From Chryseobacterium sp. (lineage in GTDB: Bacteria; Bacteroidota; Bacteroidia; Flavobacteriales; Weeksellaceae): a stretch of DNA of 64,000 nucleotides. Position numbers and translations under genes: made by a program. Where the stretch lies: contig JAPUEB010000006.1 of assembly GCA_027492795.1 (NCBI GenBank), positions 1 to 64,000 on the forward strand, given 5' to 3'. The notes below the pieces were generated by a model that had not been told where the DNA came from, did not search any database, and saw nothing but the letters and a program-made list of their open reading frames with translations. Shown in pieces: positions 32,539-41,731 of this stretch; within the stretch, counting starts at the first letter, position 1, and each line of letters opens with the position of its first letter.

Positions 32539-34143
32539 TTACAACTGCGGACCGGCTGCAACTAATTTTTTTGCCTCGTCGTTATCGCAATATTGCTCAA
32601 AGTTTTTGATGTATCTTGCGGCAAGATCTCTTGCTTTTGCTTCCCATTCAGACGCGTTTTTGTAGGTATCTCTTGGGTCTAGAATTCCTTCGGAAACGTT
32701 TGGTAATGAAGTAGGAATTTCAAGATTCATGATTGGGATTAGCGTTTTTGGAGCATTGTCTATCGAACCATCAATAATGGCATCGATAATCGCTCTTGTA
32801 TCTTTCAAAGAAATACGTTTTCCTGTTCCGTTCCATCCAGTGTTTACCAAATAGGCTTTTGCACCGTGTTCACGCATTTTCCCAATCAAAGTTTTAGAAT
32901 ACATCGTTGGATGCAAAGTAAGGAACGCTTCACCAAAAGCCGGTGAGAAAGATGGTTGTGGTTCTGTAATTCCTCTTTCGGTTCCTGCCAATTTAGAAGT
33001 ATATCCGCAAAGGAAGTGGTATTGCGCTTGGTCGTCATTCAAAACAGAAACCGGAGGCAATACACCAAAAGCGTCCGCAGAAAGATAAACGATTTTTTTT
33101 GCGTGTCCCGCTTTGGAAGGAAGAACAATTTTGTTGATATGATAAATTGGGTAAGAAACACGCGTATTTTCGGTGATGGAACCGTCTTTGTAGTCGATTT
33201 CTCCGTATTCGTTTACCACTACGTTTTCCAAAAGTGCATCACGTTTGATGGCTCTGTAAATATCCGGTTCCTTTTCTTCGGAAAGGTCAATCACTTTTGC
33301 GTAGCAACCTCCTTCGTAGTTGAAAACACCATTGTTGTCCCACCCGTGTTCGTCGTCACCAATTAAATAACGTTTTGGGTCTGCAGAAAGCGTGGTTTTT
33401 CCTGTTCCGGAAAGTCCGAAGAATAAAGCAACATCTCCTTTATCACCTACGTTTGCGGAGCAGTGCATTGAAGCCATTCCTTTCAATGGAAGATAATAAT
33501 TCATCATTGCGAACATTCCTTTCTTCATTTCTCCGCCATACCAAGTTCCGCCGATAATCTGCATTTTTTCTGTAAGGTTGAACATTACAAAATTTTCAGA
33601 ATTTAAGCCTTGATCTTTCCATTCTGGATTTACAGTTTTCGAACCGTTCATTACGATAAAATCTGGAGTTCCGAAGTTTTCCAGCTCGTAGTTGGAAGGA
33701 CGGATGAACATATTGGTAACGAAATGCGCTTGCCAAGCAACTTCCATAATGAATCTTACTTTCAGCCTTGTATCCGGATTGGTTCCGCAGAATGCATCTA
33801 CAACATAGATTTTTTTAGATTTAGAAAGCTGCTCCAGAACCAATTTTTTACAGTGGTCAAAAATTTCCGGAGTGGTAGGGAAATTCACTTTTCCGTCCCA
33901 GCAAATGGTATCTTTGGTAACATCATCCATCACAATATAACGGTCTTTAGGAGAACGCCCGGTAAAAATACCCGTTTTCACGGCCATTGCTCCGGATTCA
34001 GTGGTTGCACCTTTTTCGAAACCGTGATTTCTGGAAGAAGTTTCTGCCTTGTAAAGTTCTTCGTAAGAAGGATTGTACACCACCTCTTCATAACCTGTAA
34101 TTCCCAAATCGTGTAATTGCTGAATAATTTTGATGTTTTTCAT
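32539..34143 (-). CDS. pckA: Phosphoenolpyruvate carboxykinase (ATP)
   Basis: A 534-residue enzyme, full length for the ATP-dependent family. It interconverts oxaloacetate plus ATP with phosphoenolpyruvate plus CO2 plus ADP. The kinase-1a P-loop is [14 protein letters not shown] (about 243-256), followed by the metal-binding LIGDDEHGW and [11 protein letters not shown]. The substrate-site arginine is in [12 protein letters not shown], and the [19 protein letters not shown] block is also present. It stands alone between aroQ and the GHMP kinase gene. No clear TAnnTTTG box was found in the 200 bp upstream. Confidence 0.97.
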   Translation of the reverse strand: MKNIKIIQQLHDLGITGYEEVVYNPSYEELYKAETSSRNHGFEKGATTESGAMAVKTGIFTGRSPKDRYIVMDDVTKDTICWDGKVNFPTTPEIFDHCKKLVLEQLSKSKKIYVVDAFCGTNPDTRLKVRFIMEVAWQAHFVTNMFIRPSNYELENFGTPDFIVMNGSKTVNPEWKDQGLNSENFVMFNLTEKMQIIGGTWYGGEMKKGMFAMMNYYLPLKGMASMHCSANVGDKGDVALFFGLSGTGKTTLSADPKRYLIGDDEHGWDNNGVFNYEGGCYAKVIDLSEEKEPDIYRAIKRDALLENVVVNEYGEIDYKDGSITENTRVSYPIYHINKIVLPSKAGHAKKIVYLSADAFGVLPPVSVLNDDQAQYHFLCGYTSKLAGTERGITEPQPSFSPAFGEAFLTLHPTMYSKTLIGKMREHGAKAYLVNTGWNGTGKRISLKDTRAIIDAIIDGSIDNAPKTLIPIMNLEIPTSLPNVSEGILDPRDTYKNASEWEAKARDLAARYIKNFEQYCDNDEAKKLVAAGPQL

Positions 34144-34348
34144 ATATTGATATTTAATGTTTTAAAGACTATATGGAATCTATTTTTGTTAAAAAATAAT
34201 TGAAGGCGATTTTATTAAATAAAGTTTAAAAACTTCTGGATTTTTTTGAAACACAAATTTAACGATAATGTACGAGAAATTGGGTTATAAAGTTAGTGAT
34301 ATAAGTCAGAAAAGACAAGAAAATAATAATTTAACAAACTCTTCATTT

Positions 34349-35254
34349 TCAGCCAATTAAATCGTTATAAGTAAAAATATCGCCAAAACCTTTTTCCAAA
34401 AAATAGGCTTCGTAATCCTGAAATTTTGCACTCATTACAAAATCTCCTCCCCAAGCTCCCAAACTTTTTACAAAAACAGGGCAGTTTTCGAAATATTTTT
34501 CTTTCACGGGTTGCATTTCAAGAAAATTGGCAAGTTTTTGCTCGTGAAGCTCCATTAATTGTGAAAATTTTTCCAAATTATCGGTTTCCAAAACTTTTTC
34601 GGTAATAGAACTAAATTCCTGAATTAATTCCGGTGATTTCTCTTTAGAACGATAATGATTGATGCCTTCGCGGGAATCCTGTTTTTGGTTGAGATGAATA
34701 AAAATCAACTCGTTTTTAAAGGAAGGATTGAAATTAATTTTCTGGAAAACTTTTTCCCCATTCAAATTCTGGAAAAGAATCGGGGATTTTTCTTTCGCAA
34801 CCGCAATATCGTAACCGCTTCCGCCCAAAGACATTTCGTTGAGCTGAAAAGCATCGATTTCTGCCCATTCAGCGAGGTTGTTCATCAAAGTTGAGCTGCT
34901 TCCCAAACCATAATTCGCCGGAAACTGAAGATTAGTTTTAAAAAAATAGGAATTTTCGCTTTGGAATCTAATTTTGGATAAATCTTGAACGTTTTGAAGG
35001 ACTTTCACCATAAAAGCTGCAGAATCCTCCAAATTGGTTTCCAAAATCGTCCAGTTTCTGTAATTGATTTTGATTTTTAACCATAAAATATCCTGATGAT
35101 AAGCTTCCCAAATAATTTCTGAATCTCTGCCGATGATTTCTTCTGAGAAAAATTCCTGCCCCAATTTTGTGGGAACCGCGAGAGCGAGAGCGCCATCCAA
35201 AACGAAATATTCGGAGGTGAGGAGAAGTTTTCCTTGAGAGAAGATTTTATTCAA
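34349..35254 (-). CDS. GYDIA-family GHMP kinase
   Basis: A 301-residue protein of the GHMP (galactokinase/homoserine/mevalonate/phosphomevalonate kinase) superfamily. The N-terminal strand reads GKLLLTSEYFVLDGALALAVPT, the ATP-binding motif 2 is NYGLGSSSTLMNNLAEWA (about 113-130), and the Bacteroidota-specific block GGSGYDIAVA names the family. The C-terminal motif is seen in LGAWGGDFVMSA. Substrate is not established from sequence; a role in the mevalonate pathway of isoprenoid synthesis is likely because these species use it and the family resembles mevalonate kinase. Confidence 0.85.
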   Translation of the reverse strand: MNKIFSQGKLLLTSEYFVLDGALALAVPTKLGQEFFSEEIIGRDSEIIWEAYHQDILWLKIKINYRNWTILETNLEDSAAFMVKVLQNVQDLSKIRFQSENSYFFKTNLQFPANYGLGSSSTLMNNLAEWAEIDAFQLNEMSLGGSGYDIAVAKEKSPILFQNLNGEKVFQKINFNPSFKNELIFIHLNQKQDSREGINHYRSKEKSPELIQEFSSITEKVLETDNLEKFSQLMELHEQKLANFLEMQPVKEKYFENCPVFVKSLGAWGGDFVMSAKFQDYEAYFLEKGFGDIFTYNDLIG

Positions 35255-35301
35255 TGTAAAAAAGCTAGAATTTTGTGGTTAAAAGATAGATATTTAAAAA
35301 T

Positions 35302-35366
35302 AAATTTTGGCTAAAGCCAATCTCATTCCGTTAAAAAAAACGGGCTAAAGCCCGTTCCTATTGATA
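35302..35366. repeat. Paired-hairpin dispersed repeat, copy D
   Basis: TTGGCTAAAGCCAA (35307-35320) and ACGGGCTAAAGCCCGT (35340-35355) followed by TTCCTATTGAT. It is located between fabD and the GHMP kinase gene. Confidence 0.85.
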
Positions 35367-35391
35367 TGTGAGTTTTTTTTATAAGAAAAAA

Positions 35392-36267
35392 TTACACCGC
35401 CGAAGAAACGGAAACTTCAGCATTAATTTTCTTGATTAATCCCTGCAAAGTTTTTCCGGGCCCCACTTCTATAAAATGAGAAGCATTGTCTTTTATCATA
35501 TTTTGTACACTTTGTGTCCATTTTACTGGTCCCGTTAATTGCGCAATCAGATTTTTTTTGATTTCTTCAGCATCGGAAACTGCAGTGGTGGTAATATTTT
35601 GATAAACCGGAATTGTTGCCTTTCTAAATTTTGTTTTTTCAATAGCTTCTGCCAATTTTTCTTGTGCAGACATCATTAAAGGAGAGTGAAACGCTCCGTT
35701 TACGGGCAACAAAAGCGCTCTTTTCGCTCCGGCTTCCTTCATTTTTTCGCAGGCTTTTTCTACGGCGGAAGTTTCACCGGAAATTACCAATTGTCCCGGA
35801 CAATTATAATTTGCCGGAACCACAATTCCATCGATGGAGGCACAAATTTCTTCCACTTTTTCATCAGCCAAGCCTAAAATTGCCGCCATCGAACTCGGAT
35901 TGGCGTCACAAGCTTCCTGCATTGCTTTTGCACGTGCGGAAACCAATTGTAAACCGTCTTCAAAAGACAAAACGCCATTCGCAACCAATGCCGAAAATTC
36001 TCCAAGAGAATGTCCTGCAACCATTTCTGCTCCCAAACCATTAACAGCCTTCAAAGCGGCAACAGAATGAATGAAAATGGAAGGTTGTGTAACTTCGGTT
36101 CTTTTTAAATCTTCGTCCGTTCCGCTGAACATCAGTGATAATATGTCGAAACCTAAAATTTCGTTGGCAGATTCCATCAAATCTTTGATGTCTTTTCGGG
36201 AATCGTATAATTCTTTTCCCATCCCTACAAACTGTGAACCTTGCCCAGGAAATACAAGTGCTTTCAT
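35392..36267 (-). CDS. fabD: Malonyl-CoA:ACP transacylase
   Basis: A 291-residue cytoplasmic enzyme that moves malonyl groups from CoA to acyl carrier protein for fatty acid synthesis. Typical start KALVFPGQGSQFVGMGKELY. The nucleophilic Ser87 lies in AGHSLGEFSALV, and the paired histidine is in NGAFHSPLMM. The malonyl-binding Arg is in SARAKAMQEA, and FIEVGPGKTLQGLIKKI closes the fold. Normal family length. It is separated from the upstream LysM gene by a terminator, and no other fab genes are adjacent. Confidence 0.96.
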   Translation of the reverse strand: MKALVFPGQGSQFVGMGKELYDSRKDIKDLMESANEILGFDILSLMFSGTDEDLKRTEVTQPSIFIHSVAALKAVNGLGAEMVAGHSLGEFSALVANGVLSFEDGLQLVSARAKAMQEACDANPSSMAAILGLADEKVEEICASIDGIVVPANYNCPGQLVISGETSAVEKACEKMKEAGAKRALLLPVNGAFHSPLMMSAQEKLAEAIEKTKFRKATIPVYQNITTTAVSDAEEIKKNLIAQLTGPVKWTQSVQNMIKDNASHFIEVGPGKTLQGLIKKINAEVSVSSAV

Positions 36268-36300
36268 TAAAATAAATTAAAGTATAGCACAAATATAAGC

Positions 36301-36335
36301 AAAAAAAAAGGCACATTATGTTATAAAAATGTGCC
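36301..36335 (-). terminator. Intrinsic terminator of the LysM gene
   Basis: GGCACAT (36310-36316) pairs with ATGTGCC (36329-36335). On the reverse strand it is followed by nine T (complement of 36301-36309). Confidence 0.85.
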
Positions 36336-36369
36336 AATTTTTGCGTATCTTAAAATTAATATTTCCAAA

Positions 36370-38076
36370 TTATGGAACCAACCTCACCACTCTGTAACCT
36401 GTGTTGATATAGGCTCCGTTGCGTTGTGCTCTTACAAATTCGAACTTTGTGGCAAGTTGTGTCTGCGATTTTTCTATCTGTTTGAAAATCTCACCTTTGT
36501 TATTTTCCCGCGAAAGCATATCGTTCACCACATCGAAACCGATACCTGCATATTTGTTGGGCGCTTTACAATATTTTTCTTTAAAATCACTTAAAATTTC
36601 CTTTTCAAATTCCCCTTCTGTATTGATTAATCTGTCCCTCAAATAAACCAGATTCGCCTGTGAAAGTTCATTAAATTTCTTCTCGAAAATAGGAACGTAA
36701 TACATACTAAACGAACGAATTCCCTGTGTTTGCGAAGACAAATCTATCAATCTGCTTGCAAATGCATTCCCAATGGTATCATCGTTGTTTGCCAAGATTG
36801 CAATAACTGGAGCATTTTGTCCGGTCATCATATTATTGTCCAGCTGGATATCCGCAGGTGAATTTACCATCAAAACAGTAGCGTTATTTAAGGTTTTTTC
36901 CAAATTGGATTTTAAATAATTTGCGTTTTCTTTATTGCTGTCTGCAACAATGTAGATTTTTTGGTTGGAATAAACGTCTTTTACCTCTTTCACAATTCTG
37001 TCTGCATAAGTTTGGGTGGTCGTTTCCACCATAATTAGATTGCTGAAACCATAAAAGTCGCTGTAATTCCCAAATGGTGCAACAACAGGTATTTTTTGGT
37101 CTTTCACATAATCCAAAACCTGCAAAACGTTTGATTTGAAAAGTGGGCCTATAATTAAATCTGTATTGTCTTTGTTGATTTGTGTAAGAGAATTTTTAAA
37201 AGTAGCTTCACTTCCTGCATCAACAATTTTAATGTTCATTTTTCTGCCCTGTTTCGCATTTCTTTCAATTGCTAATTTTGCGCCGGCAAGAAAATCAAGT
37301 GACATTGTTCTGTATTTTGAATCTCCATTGTCATATCCGAAAGGAAGCATGATAACGACATTCAGCCCGTCTCCAGCTTTTTTCACGAAAGCTTGGTCCG
37401 CTTTTTTAATTTTTAAAACCATTCCTGGTTTTAGGCCATTTGATAATTCAGGATTCAGGCGGATTAGCTCGTCCAAGGATACTCCAAATTTGTTCACAAT
37501 ACCGAAAGTGGTGTCGCCTTGCTGTACAGAATAAGTAACAAAATCGTCCGAAGATACACCTGTAGTAACATAAGTTGGGCTATCTTTCACTGGCGATTGC
37601 TGTGTTGGCGTCTCTATAGGAGCTGAAACAACTGCATAACTTTCATTTTTTGCATCAGCATCAGCATATTTTGCAACCAAGTTCTGAGGAAGCGAAATTT
37701 TTTCGCCAATTTTCATTTCTAAATTAGGATTTAGTTTGCGAAGCTCAGATTCCGAAATGTGATATTGCTTGGTTATTCCATATAGCGTTTGTTTTGGCTT
37801 AATAATAATATAGCCCAGTTGCGAAGAATTTACAGTTTGAGAAACGGAAGGTGTAGCGTCCTTTTTTGTTTTACCCTTTACGGTAAGTTTGTCGCCGATG
37901 TTCAGCTTGCCTTCTTTTGCCTTTGGATTCAATTTGAAAAGTTCGTCCAAGGTCATTCCATATTTTTTGGCAATATTGTATGGGTTGTCGCCTTTAGCAA
38001 CTGTATGCGTAGAAGACTGCGCAAATACACCAAGGAACAATATCAAACCGGAAAATATTAAAAACTTCTTAATCAT
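36370..38076 (-). CDS. LysM-repeat protein with periplasmic-binding-protein-like domain
   Basis: A 568-residue exported protein. Signal peptide 1-19. Three LysM repeats at about 22-66 (HTVAKGDNPYNIAKKYGMTL), 90-133 (KQTLYGITKQYHISESEL) and 183-228 (VQQGDTTFGIVNKFGVSL) should bind peptidoglycan. Residues about 238-560 resemble type I periplasmic binding proteins of the LivJ/LpoA kind (VVIMLPFGYDNGD, DLIIGPLFKSNVLQVLDYVKDQKIPVVAPFG). This pairing is common in Bacteroidota and may link wall sensing or synthesis to an unknown ligand. The gene begins 37 bp after the stop of bshC on the same strand. Confidence 0.85.
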   Translation of the reverse strand: MIKKFLIFSGLILFLGVFAQSSTHTVAKGDNPYNIAKKYGMTLDELFKLNPKAKEGKLNIGDKLTVKGKTKKDATPSVSQTVNSSQLGYIIIKPKQTLYGITKQYHISESELRKLNPNLEMKIGEKISLPQNLVAKYADADAKNESYAVVSAPIETPTQQSPVKDSPTYVTTGVSSDDFVTYSVQQGDTTFGIVNKFGVSLDELIRLNPELSNGLKPGMVLKIKKADQAFVKKAGDGLNVVIMLPFGYDNGDSKYRTMSLDFLAGAKLAIERNAKQGRKMNIKIVDAGSEATFKNSLTQINKDNTDLIIGPLFKSNVLQVLDYVKDQKIPVVAPFGNYSDFYGFSNLIMVETTTQTYADRIVKEVKDVYSNQKIYIVADSNKENANYLKSNLEKTLNNATVLMVNSPADIQLDNNMMTGQNAPVIAILANNDDTIGNAFASRLIDLSSQTQGIRSFSMYYVPIFEKKFNELSQANLVYLRDRLINTEGEFEKEILSDFKEKYCKAPNKYAGIGFDVVNDMLSRENNKGEIFKQIEKSQTQLATKFEFVRAQRNGAYINTGYRVVRLVP

Positions 38077-38113
38077 CTTACTAAAAATTGTTTACAAAAA
38101 TACAGCTTTCGGA

Positions 38114-39700
38114 TTAAATTACCATAACAATTAACTCTGAACCCTTTGCTTGGGTTTCGCTTAAACAAGTTTCAAGCCAATTTTTACCATATTCACTATA
38201 AAAGTAACTGAAGTTTAGCAACCTTTCCTGCCATGTGTTGGATGGATGTATTTCATTGTAAAGGTTATGAATTCTTTCCAACACTTCATGCTGTTTTTTC
38301 TTTTCGGCTCTCAAGAGTCTTTTTTGCATACGGGCAAAAGAATTTAGCTGTCGTTTTCTTTCCGCATCCACCAAATTCCCAAAAGTAATATCTGTTTTTG
38401 TGGCTGCTTCTTTCAGCTTTGTATAGGTGAGCTCTATATTTTCTTCCTGCATTTTCAGCATCAGTTCAATCTCATTATTCTGCAATATTACTCTATTCGC
38501 AACCGATTTAGAATCTGAAAAAAAATCTCTAATATCGAGTCCAAATTTTTTAATTTTTTTTATGTTTTTTTCAGTTACAAAGAGCATTGAAGTTCTAGGA
38601 ACTAGAACAGGCATTGGAATTTCTTGTTTTTTAAAATAATCCTTCAGCTCCATCCAATACATAATTTCTGCATTTCCGCCAATATAGGCCAAATTGGGCA
38701 GAATAGTTTCCTGATAAACCGGACGTAACAATGCGTTCGGACTGAATTTCTCTGGGAAATCCTCAAGCTGTTTCAGAATTTCATCTTTAGTAAACAGCTC
38801 ATCTGTATCTACAATTTTGTAAGTATTTCCCTGCAATTCAATCCTATTGCGGGTTTCTGTAAGGTAAAAAAGGTTTATCTCTCGTGGATTTACCTGAACT
38901 TTACCGTATTTTTCTTTGAAAAGCTTTACCGTTTCACTTGTTTCGTGAAAAAGCTTTTGGCTTAAAAGTTCTTCCTTGAAAATATTCCGAGCAAGTTTTT
39001 TGAGGTTTTTATCGTCTCCATCCACAATAAGTAGCCCATATTGAGAAAAAATGCTACTCACCAAAATTCTTGTAGCTTCGGCAAGCGTTTTACCCGGCTT
39101 ATACGAGTACGAAAGCAAGTCGATAAGTTCTTCTCCGAAAGTAAAATCTTTAAATTCTTGCGAAAAGTTTGCAATGAAGTTTGTATCGGTTATTTTAATT
39201 TTTCCTACGGCACCTCCCGACTTTTCTTTTATTCCATATACATTTTTATCGGTTCGAAATTGCTTTATTTCATCAAAATCATGATCTTCTGTAGCCATCC
39301 AAAAAACCGGAACAAAATTTTTGTTTGGAAATTTTCTAGTTAAATACTCTACCGTTTTTATGGTCTGAAGAATTTTATATATAAAGAAAACCGGACCTGT
39401 AAAAAGATTGAGCTGGTGACCTGTAGTTATTGTAAATGTATCAACATTTTGTAGTTTTTCTACGTTTTCTTTTTGCTCTTTTGATAAATTAAGCACTGAC
39501 ATCTGTTCACGAACAGCCTCCGCAAGAACTTCCCTTGTTTCTGTGTTATAGCTTTCTTTTTTGGCTAAGATTTTTTTTGCAAAATTGTCTGTGCTGAAAA
39601 AGTCTTCACTAAAATCTGTGATTTTTCCTTCCAAATAATCTTTTATTTGCTTTGGAATGCTCTCGATTTCGGTAAATGGTATGTTGATGTGCTTTTCCAA
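38114..39700 (-). CDS. bshC: Bacillithiol biosynthesis cysteine-adding enzyme
   Basis: A 528-residue protein matching BshC, which joins cysteine to GlcN-malate in the last step of bacillithiol synthesis. Features: TITTGHQLNLFTGPVFFIYKI (ending partly given), FVPVFWMATEDHDFDEI with the conserved ATEDHD block, LLRPVYQETILPNLAYIGGNAEIMYW (family hallmark, partly given), and a C-terminal coiled coil (about 400-490). Full length for the family. It lies between the LysM gene and the putative porin gene, 11 bp from the latter, so the three are probably one leftward operon. Confidence 0.92.
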   Translation of the reverse strand: MEKHINIPFTEIESIPKQIKDYLEGKITDFSEDFFSTDNFAKKILAKKESYNTETREVLAEAVREQMSVLNLSKEQKENVEKLQNVDTFTITTGHQLNLFTGPVFFIYKILQTIKTVEYLTRKFPNKNFVPVFWMATEDHDFDEIKQFRTDKNVYGIKEKSGGAVGKIKITDTNFIANFSQEFKDFTFGEELIDLLSYSYKPGKTLAEATRILVSSIFSQYGLLIVDGDDKNLKKLARNIFKEELLSQKLFHETSETVKLFKEKYGKVQVNPREINLFYLTETRNRIELQGNTYKIVDTDELFTKDEILKQLEDFPEKFSPNALLRPVYQETILPNLAYIGGNAEIMYWMELKDYFKKQEIPMPVLVPRTSMLFVTEKNIKKIKKFGLDIRDFFSDSKSVANRVILQNNEIELMLKMQEENIELTYTKLKEAATKTDITFGNLVDAERKRQLNSFARMQKRLLRAEKKKQHEVLERIHNLYNEIHPSNTWQERLLNFSYFYSEYGKNWLETCLSETQAKGSELIVMVI

Positions 39701-39711
39701 AATAGAAAAAT

Positions 39712-41640
39712 TTAGTTAATCAAATACCACACGATTCCAATATTAATCCTGAAATCGTAAATTGGGTAATGTGGTGAAGTATATAGGTTATTGCTCTTGA
39801 TGAGTGTAGTAAAATTTTGGGTTTCAACAAAAAAGAACATTTTTTTGACTTTCAAATTAAAGTATGCATCAAGCACTGGACGACCTCCTACTGCAAAAGC
39901 TTCGTTATTGGGTAAAGCAAACTCGTTTAACAATGGAAAATAGTCTCGGGAATCAAATTTTGTAAAGAAATAGCCTTTGATACCTGTTTGCAATTCGGCA
40001 GCATTTTTAAAGGCTTTGCTTTGGTAAAAAATATTTGCTCTTCCTACCAATGCAGGTGCGGGGAAAAGCTCTTTGTTGGTTAAAGTATTCTGAAAAAGCA
40101 ACTTTGAGTTGAGGTGAAAATTTCTGTAGCTCAGGGTTGCATCACCTCCAATTTGTGAAATGTTTACAGATGAGGAGCTTTGTTTTGGAAGCGCATCTTT
40201 ATCAAAGTAAGTAAAATTATTTATTCTGAAATAATTGACAAAAAGCTGGGTGTTGAACCATTTCAAATGTATATCTCCGCCAATTTCCAAAATATTTTGA
40301 TTTTTGAGGTCGTTTTCAAAATAATTGTACTTCCTATAAGGAGAAGCATTAATATAGTAATTAAAAGAAGGCGTTGCAGATTGAAAGTTGACTTTAGCAT
40401 TCATGAAATAACCCTCAAAAGGCTCAAAACGCAAACGATTTTGCGACCTCAAGAAATTTCCGAACATTGAACCGTTAGAATATTCAAATCCAGAATTAAC
40501 ATCTATCCTATTTTTAATATTGATTCCGAGATTGGCAACAGCACCGAATCTATTTTCGCTTACCTCATTGGGTATTGTTAAATTACCAATTGTTTGCGCA
40601 TCTGAAACACCTATTTTCAAAATCTGATGACGGATCCCTGCATCAAGTTGAAACTTTTTATTGTCCCATACAAGACTTACTGCATTACTCAAGTTTTTTG
40701 AGAATTTACCTGTAGAAAGAGGATAGGACACTAAATCATTATTAGAGCCATAATAAAAGGGTTGCAGAGATGTGTCGCTGTAGTAATATTTATTGCTTTG
40801 GGTAAAAAAATCATGTCTTATCCTGAAAGGAAATTTTTCAGATTTAAATGGCGTGAACTGGTGGCTCAGATAATATCTTCTGTAAGCGAACCGGGAGTTG
40901 GAGCCTTTTAAGTTCGTTAAGATATTGACACGCGTTCTGTAAGCGTTTACATTCGCGAGAAAAAGACTGTCGTTTTCAATACCTCCATTTTCCTGATTGT
41001 TTACGTTTTGATGAATAAAATGTGCAAAAGCTTCATACTTTCTGTTTTTAGAAGTATAGTGACTAGAAAAAACCAAGTTGGTGTTAGAAGCAAGTGCGTC
41101 ACTGTAAAATCCTTGTGAACGTAGTCCCATATATTCTACCGAAAAATTGAAGTTTTTGCCTACGTTTTGTGTATAAGTTGAATTAAGTGCGGCTCCATTA
41201 CGCATTGCCGAATGATAAACAAAGGTGGTAGTGGGAGTTTTCACATCATAATATTTAATATCACGAATTCCTAAAATTCCGAACGACTTATTTGTTGGGA
41301 GTAGGGACAGATTCTGTTCGGGATAAACTTCATAAACCAATGGATTAAACCCTGCTCCAATATTAGCAAATTGAATTTTTCCAAAATTATCTCTGTTGTT
41401 CCATTGGGAGAAAATAAATGTTTTATCGTGTGTAAAGACAGTATCCAGTATTTTTCTTTCTGAAAACTGTGTATAAAATTGATAATCTTTGATGGTAGGC
41501 CGGAAAATTTTCAAGGAATCATTAATACCGGAGTCAACAACTATGGTGTCTTTTTTTATAGTGTTTGAATCTGTTTTGTTAACTACTTGGGCAAGAGCTA
41601 ATGTATTACTGAAAATTAGTAGTAGGTAAATAAATCGCAT
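39712..41640 (-). CDS. Putative outer-membrane porin
   Basis: A 642-residue protein with signal peptide 1-17 (FIYLLLIFSNTLALAQ). After a short acidic Asp/Thr/Ser linker, the sequence from about 45 carries the conserved Bacteroidota putative-porin start (PTIKDYQFYTQFSERKILD, FSQWNNRDNFGKIQFANIGAGF), then alternating-strand beta-barrel sequence to the end. The final strand IYDFRINIGIVWYLIN is a typical barrel end. Substrate unknown. Expected in the outer membrane; probably co-transcribed with bshC. Confidence 0.83.
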   Translation of the reverse strand: MRFIYLLLIFSNTLALAQVVNKTDSNTIKKDTIVVDSGINDSLKIFRPTIKDYQFYTQFSERKILDTVFTHDKTFIFSQWNNRDNFGKIQFANIGAGFNPLVYEVYPEQNLSLLPTNKSFGILGIRDIKYYDVKTPTTTFVYHSAMRNGAALNSTYTQNVGKNFNFSVEYMGLRSQGFYSDALASNTNLVFSSHYTSKNRKYEAFAHFIHQNVNNQENGGIENDSLFLANVNAYRTRVNILTNLKGSNSRFAYRRYYLSHQFTPFKSEKFPFRIRHDFFTQSNKYYYSDTSLQPFYYGSNNDLVSYPLSTGKFSKNLSNAVSLVWDNKKFQLDAGIRHQILKIGVSDAQTIGNLTIPNEVSENRFGAVANLGINIKNRIDVNSGFEYSNGSMFGNFLRSQNRLRFEPFEGYFMNAKVNFQSATPSFNYYINASPYRKYNYFENDLKNQNILEIGGDIHLKWFNTQLFVNYFRINNFTYFDKDALPKQSSSSVNISQIGGDATLSYRNFHLNSKLLFQNTLTNKELFPAPALVGRANIFYQSKAFKNAAELQTGIKGYFFTKFDSRDYFPLLNEFALPNNEAFAVGGRPVLDAYFNLKVKKMFFFVETQNFTTLIKSNNLYTSPHYPIYDFRINIGIVWYLIN

Positions 41641-41687
41641 TGGTTTCTATGTAGAGGCAAAAATAAGAAAATTAGAGCAATAAAAAA

Positions 41688-41705
41688 CCCCGCTAAAAAG
41701 CGGGG
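41688..41705 (-). terminator. Intrinsic terminator after susD
   Basis: CCCCGCT (41688-41694) pairs with AGCGGGG (41699-41705). On the reverse strand a T-run follows (complement of 41682-41687). Confidence 0.88.
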
Positions 41706-41731
41706 GAAATTTAATAATATTTCATTTTTAA

